Origin: Flavobacteriales bacterium | Lineage (GTDB): Bacteria; Bacteroidota; Bacteroidia; Flavobacteriales; Flavobacteriaceae | Assembly (NCBI GenBank): GCA_026983815.1 | Contig: JALSTJ010000023.1 | Coordinates: forward strand, 1 to 5,120 | Reading direction: 5' to 3' | DNA: 5,120 nt | Shown here: in pieces, positions 1 through 4,482 of the stretch | Numbering within the stretch: the stretch's first letter is position 1 | Layout: every line of letters begins with the position of its first letter | Made by a program: the position numbers and the translations under genes | Notes under the pieces: model-generated | The model's input: only the letters and a program-made list of their open reading frames with translations | Database searches by the model: none | What the model was told of the DNA's origin: nothing

Positions 1-297
1 GAAATCAGTGTCAGTTTGATCAACGGTTTAATCCTAGCGGTTATACTTCTTTTGGTCGGGAAATTTTTACTTGGACATATTCTGACCGGTTTTGATTTGA
101 AAATGGCTATAACAGTTGCCATTTCATTGGTTTCCGTTATTATTATGGCTTCATTAATCGGAACTTTTGTTCCTTTATTTCTACACAAAAAAGGTATTGA
201 TCCTGCTGTTGCCACGGGACCTTTTATTACTACCAGCAATGATATTTTCGGAATTTATATCTTTTTTACCATTGCAAAATTAATTCTCGGATTCTAA
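1..297 (+). CDS. mgtE: Magnesium transporter MgtE, C-terminal fragment
   Basis: This is the last 98 codons of a Mg2+ channel/transporter of the MgtE family. The reading frame is open from base 1, so the 5' part (cytoplasmic N domain, CBS pair and first membrane helices) lies outside the window. The fragment covers the last membrane helices: roughly residues 6-17, 33-60 and 77-97 are hydrophobic. Between the last two helices is the family signature, with IDPAVATGPFITTSNDIFG at about residues 66-84. The Asp in TTSND (codon 241-243) corresponds to the conserved pore Asp that coordinates Mg2+ in characterised MgtE proteins. The protein ends two residues after the last helix, as is usual for the family. 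An internal TTG at base 16 is not a real start. The product is an inner-membrane protein with no evident functional link to the downstream genes. The family call is firm. Confidence 0.92.
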   Translation, partial: EISVSLINGLILAVILLLVGKFLLGHILTGFDLKMAITVAISLVSVIIMASLIGTFVPLFLHKKGIDPAVATGPFITTSNDIFGIYIFFTIAKLILGF

Positions 298-314
298 ATT
301 GCAATTCTTTCTGT

Positions 315-350
315 ATTGTAACAAAACTTAAAATGATTTTTGTATTTTTG
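315..350 (+). promoter_or_regulatory. Candidate Bacteroidota promoter for rfbA
   Basis: TATTTTTG at 343-350 fits the Bacteroidota -7 element TAnnTTTG exactly. An ATTG at 315-318 could serve as the -33 TTTG element, but the spacer is then 24 bp, slightly longer than the usual 19-23. The predicted start near 356 would leave a leader of about 50 nt before the rfbA ATG. No Shine-Dalgarno sequence is visible; the leader is A/T-rich as is normal in this phylum. The -7 match is good and the -33 match weak. Confidence 0.45.
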
Positions 351-406
351 TTTTATACTAGAAAATAATAATATTGAGTTATTTTTCTTTTTATAAAATA
401 TAATTA

Positions 407-1276
407 ATGAAAGGAATTATTTTAGCCGGAGGTTCCGGAACCAGATTATACCCATTAACCAAAGCAGTTTCCAAACAACTATTACCTGTTTATGACAAAC
501 CCATGATTTATTATCCTCTATCGGTATTGATGCTAGCCGGGATCCGAGATATCTTGATTATTTCCACTCCTCATGACCTTCCGGGTTTTAAGAAACTTCT
601 AGGTGATGGAAGCAACTTTGGAACCCAATTATCCTATGCTGAACAACCCAGCCCCGATGGTTTAGCACAAGCATTCATTATAGGAGAAAAATTTATCGGC
701 AAGGACAATGTTTGCATGATTCTGGGAGATAATATATTTTATGGTGCTGGTCTATCTAATCTGCTACAACAAGCAAAAATTGAAACCCAAAAAAATCAAA
801 AAGCAGTCATTTTCGGAACCTACGTTCAAGACCCGAAACGCTACGGTGTAGCTGAAATTGATGAAAAAGGCAATGTCATTAGCATTGAAGAAAAACCCAA
901 AGAACCCAAAAGTAATTATGCCGTTACCGGTTTATATTTTTATCCGAATTCCGTAATTGAAATTGCCAAAAATGTTAAACCTTCTTGGCGTGGTGAACTG
1001 GAAATTACCAGTGTCAATCAAGAATATCTAAAACAAGGAAAACTACTTATGAAAAGAATGGGACGAGGTTTTGCATGGCTGGACACCGGAACTCATGAAG
1101 CTTTGAATGATGCCACTGAATTTGTAAAAGTCATAGAAAAAAGAACAGGATTAAAAATTGCTTGTTTGGAAGAAATCGGGTTGACCAATAAGTGGATTTC
1201 AAAAGAACAAATTCTTCAAGATATCGATGGAATGAAAAGTGGATATTATGAGTATCTAAAAAAAATTATTCGTTAG
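407..1276 (+). CDS. rfbA: Glucose-1-phosphate thymidylyltransferase (RfbA/RmlA)
   Basis: This cytoplasmic enzyme joins dTTP and glucose-1-phosphate to give dTDP-glucose and pyrophosphate, the first step towards dTDP-L-rhamnose and other dTDP-sugars for surface polysaccharide. At 289 residues it has the usual full length. The N-terminal nucleotide-binding loop is LAGGSGTRLYPLT (residues 6-18), with Arg13 and Lys23 (in SKQLLP) as expected catalytic residues. The substrate-binding stretch QPSPDGLAQAF spans 80-90. LGDNIFYG (106-113) and WLDTGT (224-229) supply the two metal-binding aspartates, D108 and D226, and EEKP (161-164) is the sugar-contact lysine motif. The ATG at 407 starts directly at the family's MKGIILAGG beginning. 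No rfbB, rfbC or rfbD lies next to it in the window, so it appears to be transcribed alone. The call is secure. Confidence 0.97.
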   Translation: MKGIILAGGSGTRLYPLTKAVSKQLLPVYDKPMIYYPLSVLMLAGIRDILIISTPHDLPGFKKLLGDGSNFGTQLSYAEQPSPDGLAQAFIIGEKFIGKDNVCMILGDNIFYGAGLSNLLQQAKIETQKNQKAVIFGTYVQDPKRYGVAEIDEKGNVISIEEKPKEPKSNYAVTGLYFYPNSVIEIAKNVKPSWRGELEITSVNQEYLKQGKLLMKRMGRGFAWLDTGTHEALNDATEFVKVIEKRTGLKIACLEEIGLTNKWISKEQILQDIDGMKSGYYEYLKKIIR

Positions 1277-1540
1277 ATTTCAATATATCTCTTTTGTAAA
1301 ATTACTTCTTTCAATTACCATCGAAAGATAAGTGTGGATGTACAGCACCTTGTGCAAATCCAAAATTCCAATCACATCCAAAAGGAAATTATATGCAAAT
1401 TTTATATCAAATATTTGCTGAATGTATAAGATAAAGTATTGATATGTTATCGCTTTTTCAAATATTATATTTATATATACTACTGATTTTATTGTATTTA
1501 AAATTATCAAAATTAATATATTCTTATTTTTTTATACTAC

Positions 1541-1574
1541 TTTGTAATACATATTACTATTTTTCATATATTTG
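1541..1574 (+). promoter_or_regulatory. Bacteroidota-type promoter of the DUF4870–PadR–PspC operon
   Basis: TTTG at 1541-1544 (-33 element) and TATATTTG at 1567-1574 (-7 element, TAnnTTTG) are both exact matches to the Bacteroidota promoter consensus, separated by 22 bp, within or very near the accepted range. Transcription would start at about 1579-1582, giving a leader of about 50 nt before the ATG at 1632. The leader has no Shine-Dalgarno sequence and ends in an A-rich stretch, typical for the phylum. Palindromes in the spacer and just downstream suggest that this promoter is repressed. All five downstream genes are close enough to be served by it. Confidence 0.68.
1544..1557. promoter_or_regulatory. 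Palindrome in promoter spacer, candidate operator
   Basis: GTAATA-ca-TATTAC is an inverted repeat with 6-bp arms and a 2-bp centre. It lies wholly in the spacer between the -33 and -7 elements and touches the last base of the -33 motif. This is a classic place for a repressor to block polymerase. The local sequence is about four-fifths A+T, so a chance palindrome cannot be excluded. Confidence 0.32.
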
Positions 1575-1578
1575 CATG

Positions 1579-1593
1579 TGTAACAAAGTTATA
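1579..1593. promoter_or_regulatory. Short palindrome at predicted transcription start
   Basis: TGTAAC-aaa-GTTATA forms an imperfect inverted repeat: five of six arm positions pair and one is G opposite T. It lies on the predicted start site and shares its last five bases with the larger palindrome at 1589-1613. Its arm GTAAC resembles the GTAAT arm of the spacer palindrome, so the two may be variants of one operator. This is weak evidence by itself. Confidence 0.22.
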
Positions 1594-1613
1594 GGTTAAT
1601 CGTTAATCTATAA
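1589..1613. promoter_or_regulatory. 25-bp leader palindrome, candidate PadR operator
   Basis: The left arm TTATAGGTTAA and right arm TTAATCTATAA flank a 3-base centre (TCG at 1600-1602). Ten of the eleven arm positions are complementary; the exception is G1595 opposite T1607. The core also reads as a tandem direct repeat of GTTAATC (1595-1601 and 1602-1608). It lies about 10-34 bases after the predicted transcription start and 18 bases before the ATG at 1632. Since PadR proteins bind as dimers to palindromes and commonly repress their own operon, this is the best candidate site for the PadR at 2098-2430. As RNA it could fold into a hairpin, but no U-run follows, so a terminator is unlikely. 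Confidence 0.45.
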
Positions 1614-1631
1614 AATCAAAAAAAATTAATT

Positions 1632-2093
1632 ATGGAAACTTTGACTCCTATCAGTGAAGACACAAACAAACAAAATGTTTCATCGAGTAATGCTCCTTTA
1701 ATTCATCTAAGTGCTTTGATTAAATACCTCGGAGTTCCATTTGGCAGCATTTTGGGACCTTTAATTACTTGGTTGATTTGGCGAGACCAAAGTAAATTTG
1801 ACGATTTTCATGGTAAAGAAGCTCTTAATTTTAATTTGAGTTTTCTCATATATAAGATTGTAGTAGTCATCATAGGACTACTCATGTTCTTATCTCCTTT
1901 GATTACTGCACTATCAAACAATCCCGATGAAAATCCAATTACGTTGATACTTTCCATACCCGGATTATTGATATTTATTTTCGGATTTGGATTTGTAGAA
2001 ATTGTTTGGTTGGTATTGCTCATTATTGCTTCTATAAAAGCCGGACAAGGAACATGGTATCGGTATCCATTGATTATTCGTTTTATTAACTAA
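1632..2093 (+). CDS. DUF4870 family membrane protein
   Basis: This 153-residue protein matches the DUF4870 (Tic20-like) membrane family, whose function is unknown. The first 20 residues are polar and Ser/Asn-rich. HLSAL (25-29) starts the domain, followed by a first membrane helix through GSILGPLITWLIW (38-50). The hallmark FHGKEALNFNLS (59-70) precedes helix two (about 71-95), and a third hydrophobic stretch spans 103-136. The domain closes with the typical YRYPLIIRFI (143-152), one residue before the stop. The ATG at 1632 is chosen because it lies just after the promoter and leader and gives the whole domain. It is the first gene of the operon, and its stop is 4 bp before the PadR start. 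A role in the membrane alongside the PspC protein is inferred from the operon only. Confidence 0.9.
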   Translation: METLTPISEDTNKQNVSSSNAPLIHLSALIKYLGVPFGSILGPLITWLIWRDQSKFDDFHGKEALNFNLSFLIYKIVVVIIGLLMFLSPLITALSNNPDENPITLILSIPGLLIFIFGFGFVEIVWLVLLIIASIKAGQGTWYRYPLIIRFIN

Positions 2094-2097
2094 GCTT

Positions 2098-2430
2098 ATG
2101 AAAATAGAAAAAATCCAATCACAGATGCGAAAAGGAATTTTGGAGTATTGTATCTTAAATATCCTCAAAGATCAAGATGCTTATACCTCTGAAATTCTGA
2201 AAGAACTAAAAGATGCAAAAATGATTGTAGTAGAAGGAACGGTTTATCCGCTTTTGACCCGCCTCAAAAATGGAGGATACCTTTCTTATCGCTGGGAAGA
2301 ATCTACTTCGGGTCCTCCCAGAAAATATTATATGCTAACCCAAAAAGGTCAAGAATTTTTGGCATTAATGGATCAATCCTGGGAAGAATTGGTCAATGCT
2401 GTTGAATATATCAAAAACTCAAAATTATGA
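2098..2430 (+). CDS. PadR family transcriptional regulator
   Basis: This is a compact 110-residue winged-helix repressor of the PadR family. Helix 1 is about residues 11-24 (RKGILEYCILNIL), helix 2 28-39, and the DNA-recognition helix 45-58, with the family signature VEGTVYPLLTRLKNGGYL (45-62). The β-wing follows, with the diagnostic SGPPRKYYMLTQKG (71-84), and a C-terminal helix (85-107) should make the dimer contact. The short C-terminus places it with small PadR proteins of the PadR/LmrR type and not with those having a long Vir_act_alpha domain. No ligand or metal site is evident. The gene starts 4 bp after the DUF4870 stop, and its stop overlaps the next start in ATGA (2427-2430), so the PspC protein is likely translationally coupled to it. 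Autoregulation through the palindromes at 1544-1613 is an inference. Confidence 0.95.
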   Translation: MKIEKIQSQMRKGILEYCILNILKDQDAYTSEILKELKDAKMIVVEGTVYPLLTRLKNGGYLSYRWEESTSGPPRKYYMLTQKGQEFLALMDQSWEELVNAVEYIKNSKL

Positions 2431-4040
2431 ACAAAACCATAGACATCAGTTTAGCCGGAATGCTTTTTCATTTGGATGAACCGGCTTATCATCAATTGAA
2501 AAGATATTTGGAACATATCAAAAAATCTATATCCAATCAAGGCGATACTGAAGAAATTATGAATGAAATTGAAGCTCGTATTGCCGAACTTTTATCTGAG
2601 AAAATCAACAATCCTCAGCAAGTGGTTAATAGTCGTCAGATTGAAGAAATTATCGGTATCATTGGAAAACCCGAAGATTTTGAAGAGACAGACGAAACTC
2701 ATGAAACTTATTCAAAAACCACCAAGAAAAATCTTTTTAGAGATCCCGAACATTCGATGATTGGAGGTGTTGCAGCCGGTTTGGCTCATTATGTTGGAAT
2801 GGATATTACCTGGATGCGAATCATCTTCATTATCTTACTCTTTGTTACTCATGGCGGATTTTTATTGATTTATGTCTTGCTTTGGATCTTAATCCCTAAA
2901 GCGAAAACCGCTTCGGATTTTTTGAGAATGCATGGAGAAAATCCTACAATTGAAAAAATTGTCGATCAGGTAAATGCCGATGAATCAGTGAAAAAAAAAA
3001 TGACCTCCGGAATTAACCAAGTGGAAACGGGTGTAGGAAATGCCTTACTCAAAATATTGGGTGTTTTGTTGAGTATTTTCGCCGGAATTTTGCTTTTAGG
3101 ACTCATTATTTTCGGGTTTACTTTAATTCCATCCGATGGACTCATCCTTCAACTGCAAGATGACACATTGATACAAGGACTGAATATTTCAATGCGTGCA
3201 TTTATGTTTCTCGTTATATTATTATCGGGCATTCCTATTCTGTTCTTATTTATGTTGGGGGTTCGTCTATTGGTTCCCAACAGCAGAAAAATATCTACCA
3301 ACTTTTATTGGATTGCAGGATCTATATGGATTTTAACATTGATATTTATAAGTGTAGAATTGATTACTGCCGGAGCAAAAGATTCTCATGTTGTAAGATT
3401 GCAAGAGATTCAAAATTTTTATGTCAAAAAAGATACTTTACAAATCAAAGCTGTTCATTCTGCTCATGAGAATGCTTCTGTTGAAAAAGATATTCATTTT
3501 AGGTTCTACACTTCCGATGACAGCTTATTTCATGTAAAAATTAGAAAATATATTCAATCAAAAAATTCAGAAGCTTATTCAAAACAATGGGATCTATCTT
3601 ATTCAATAGAATATGACAGCATACAAGAACAACTGCATATTCCACTAGAAACGAATAATAATTCAGAAATGAATATCCGTCAAAAAATCAGGATTTATTT
3701 ATCAATTCCTAAAAACAAATGCATCCAATTTAATGATGATTTTACAAATTTTTATAAAAATTATCCTTTGAAAAAAGGAGATATCATCTGTAATTCGGAT
3801 GGTTTTTTAAAAATCAATGGAAAGAATTTGCCACATAAAAAAGAATTTATCAGAATCAATCAGAATGATGTGCAAGTGAAAATCGGGTATGATGGGATTT
3901 ATATTACTTCTAAAAAAGGAGAAAATTCCAAGCTCAAAATAAATAATGAAGGAGTGGATATACAAACTGACAACGGGCACCAAAAAGCCAAACTAAGAAT
4001 TGATAATCAAGGTATAAAGATAAAAACAGAAAAGCCATGA
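2427..4040 (+). CDS. HAAS-like/PspC-domain membrane protein, 537 aa
   Basis: This multidomain membrane protein has a cytoplasmic N-terminus. Residues 1-87 form a charged helical region (LKRYLEHIKKSI, then EIMNEIEARIAELLSEKI, then the closing IIGIIGKPEDF) that resembles HAAS (DUF1700-like) domains, known partners of PadR regulators. Residues 101-160 are a PspC domain: LFRDPEHSMIGGVAAGLAHY, then a membrane helix (131-157) ending LLWILIPKA. A linker with three lysines (189-191) follows, then three more hydrophobic segments (about 205-235, 256-285 and 292-313). Residues 316-537 are hydrophilic and β-rich, ending in three copies of a K-I-x3-G-I/V-x-I repeat (484-537). I do not recognise the 316-480 region. 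Related proteins in Bacteroidota are annotated as PspC domain proteins; PspC in proteobacteria senses inner-membrane stress. Membrane-stress sensing or buffering is inferred. The start overlaps the PadR stop and the stop overlaps the next start, both as ATGA. Confidence 0.9.
   Translation: MNKTIDISLAGMLFHLDEPAYHQLKRYLEHIKKSISNQGDTEEIMNEIEARIAELLSEKINNPQQVVNSRQIEEIIGIIGKPEDFEETDETHETYSKTTKKNLFRDPEHSMIGGVAAGLAHYVGMDITWMRIIFIILLFVTHGGFLLIYVLLWILIPKAKTASDFLRMHGENPTIEKIVDQVNADESVKKKMTSGINQVETGVGNALLKILGVLLSIFAGILLLGLIIFGFTLIPSDGLILQLQDDTLIQGLNISMRAFMFLVILLSGIPILFLFMLGVRLLVPNSRKISTNFYWIAGSIWILTLIFISVELITAGAKDSHVVRLQEIQNFYVKKDTLQIKAVHSAHENASVEKDIHFRFYTSDDSLFHVKIRKYIQSKNSEAYSKQWDLSYSIEYDSIQEQLHIPLETNNNSEMNIRQKIRIYLSIPKNKCIQFNDDFTNFYKNYPLKKGDIICNSDGFLKINGKNLPHKKEFIRINQNDVQVKIGYDGIYITSKKGENSKLKINNEGVDIQTDNGHQKAKLRIDNQGIKIKTEKP
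2991..3000 (+). repeat. A10 homopolymer inside the PspC-domain gene
   Basis: Ten consecutive A residues encode Lys189-Lys191 and the first base of Met192. With nine A's the frame runs GTG AAA AAA AAA TGA and stops at once after Lys191. With eleven A's it stops five codons after the lysines. Either slip would release a protein of 191-196 residues holding the HAAS-like and PspC parts but lacking the last three membrane segments and the C-terminal domain. Whether slippage happens cannot be told from one sequence. Confidence 0.6.
3876..4037 (+). repeat. Three-copy β-type repeat at the C-terminus of the PspC protein
   Basis: Residues 484-537 hold three related units spaced 19-20 residues apart: VKIGYDGIYIT (484-494), LKINNEGVDIQT (503-514) and LRIDNQGIKIKT (523-534). 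The shared pattern is basic-Ile-x3-Gly-Ile/Val-x-Ile. The DNA copies are diverged, so this is an old protein-level repeat, not a recent duplication. The pattern suggests stacked β-hairpins or a short β-solenoid end. Confidence 0.55.
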
Positions 4041-4216
4041 AAAAAGAAGTAGTATTTGGACAACTTTGGGCGTCGGTTATGTTTATAACAGTAGGAATTT
4101 TATTTCTGATTGATGAAATGTTTGTTTCTGTAAAATGGAACAGAATTTGGCCGGTATTATTGATAATTACCGGAATATTACTCATATATGAAGCAACTAT
4201 ATATAATAAAAAATAA
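4037..4216 (+). CDS. 59-aa membrane peptide, LiaI/LiaF-type (DUF5668-like)
   Basis: This short gene starts at the ATG of the ATGA that ends the PspC gene and stops 5 bp before the next gene, so it sits exactly in phase with the operon. It encodes MKKEVVFGQLWASVMFITVG at the N-terminus, then ILFLIDEMF and WNRIWPVLLIITGILLIYE (34-52). There are two predicted membrane helices, about residues 10-26 and 38-51, with a short loop and a lysine-ended C-terminus. The pattern G-ILFL-(D/N)...W-x-R-x-WP-x-LLI-x-x-G is that of LiaI/LiaF-like transmembrane regions, which are found in envelope-stress proteins. The downstream 86-aa protein has the same pattern, so the two are probably paralogues. It is short enough to be missed by gene callers with a 60-codon cut-off. 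The gene is well supported by its overlaps; the function is inferred. Confidence 0.8.
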   Translation: MKKEVVFGQLWASVMFITVGILFLIDEMFVSVKWNRIWPVLLIITGILLIYEATIYNKK

Positions 4217-4221
4217 AATTT

Positions 4222-4482
4222 ATGGAAACACAAACCTTAAAAACCAGAAGCAACATCATTTTAGGCGTATTTTTAATTATTTTAGGGATTTTATTTCTCT
4301 TACGCAATTTCGGTCTATTTCATTTTCGAGTAGATGATTTGTTCCGTTTATGGCCCTTTATACTTATTTACATAGGTGTCAAAACTTTGCCTGTTGAAGA
4401 AGAAAGACGAATTTGGCTCGAAACGGCAGTTATTATTTTATTTTTTCTCGCATTGATATTTTTGCCGTATTTAGCTATTTAA
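4222..4482 (+). CDS. 86-aa membrane protein, LiaI/LiaF-type (DUF5668-like)
   Basis: This is a small integral membrane protein with three hydrophobic segments, about residues 11-28, 43-53 and 66-85. The first two form the recognisable module: NIILGVFLIILGILFLLRNF (11-30) followed by DDLFRLWPFILIYIGVKTL (38-56), matching the LiaI/LiaF-like transmembrane family (DUF5668 type). No extra soluble domain is present, unlike full LiaF, which carries a cytoplasmic C-terminal domain. A charged stretch (PVEEERR, 57-63) precedes the third helix, which ends at the C-terminus. The ATG at 4222 lies 5 bp after the previous stop and follows an A-rich stretch. It is the last gene of the operon, and its final 12 bases overlap the 3' end of the opposing aminotransferase gene. 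A role in membrane stress or stability is inferred from family and context. Confidence 0.85.
   Translation: METQTLKTRSNIILGVFLIILGILFLLRNFGLFHFRVDDLFRLWPFILIYIGVKTLPVEEERRIWLETAVIILFFLALIFLPYLAI

Larger units (their letters stand above)
1277..1631. other. 355-bp AT-rich intergenic region, no convincing gene
   Basis: The upstream part (1277-1530) shows no RNA gene, strong terminator or supported coding region. It has a short, less AT-rich island at about 1321-1395. In this island lie a 7-bp inverted repeat (TGGATGT at 1335-1341 and ACATCCA at 1374-1380) and, nested inside, a GCAC-CTT-GTGC mini-hairpin (1345-1355). No U-run follows, so it does not look like an intrinsic terminator for rfbA. 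A perfect CAAATATTTG palindrome sits at 1408-1417. The downstream part (1541-1631) is the promoter and leader of the next operon and is described separately. Confidence 0.6.

Noticed and set aside
299..321. Possible terminator hairpin after mgtE (TTGCAAT / ATTGTAA, 9-nt loop)
   Set aside because: The stem is only 7 bp with one G-T pair, nearly all A/T, and is not followed directly by a U-run; it also overlaps the proposed -33 element of the rfbA promoter.
1335..1380. Inverted repeat TGGATGT/ACATCCA as an intrinsic terminator of rfbA
   Set aside because: The arms are 7 bp with a 32-base gap and no U-tract follows, so it does not meet the usual criteria.
1280..1510. Minus-strand open frame of 76 codons in the intergenic region
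   Set aside because: It is rich in Ile, Tyr, Leu, Phe and Lys, as expected for translated AT-rich noncoding DNA, shows no domain or motif, and has no supporting promoter or neighbour context.
1808..2168. Two minus-strand open frames (1808-2023 and 1965-2168) opposite the DUF4870 and PadR genes
   Set aside because: They lie inside well-supported genes on the other strand, overlap each other, and have low-complexity sequences with no recognisable family.
2563..2760. Plus-strand frame of 65 codons inside the PspC gene
   Set aside because: It is an out-of-frame shadow of the HAAS-like region, with no motif of its own.
3934..4233. Minus-strand frame of 99 codons opposite the end of the PspC gene and the 59-codon gene
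   Set aside because: The opposite strand holds two tightly coupled genes with recognisable membrane and repeat patterns; this frame looks like their antisense shadow.
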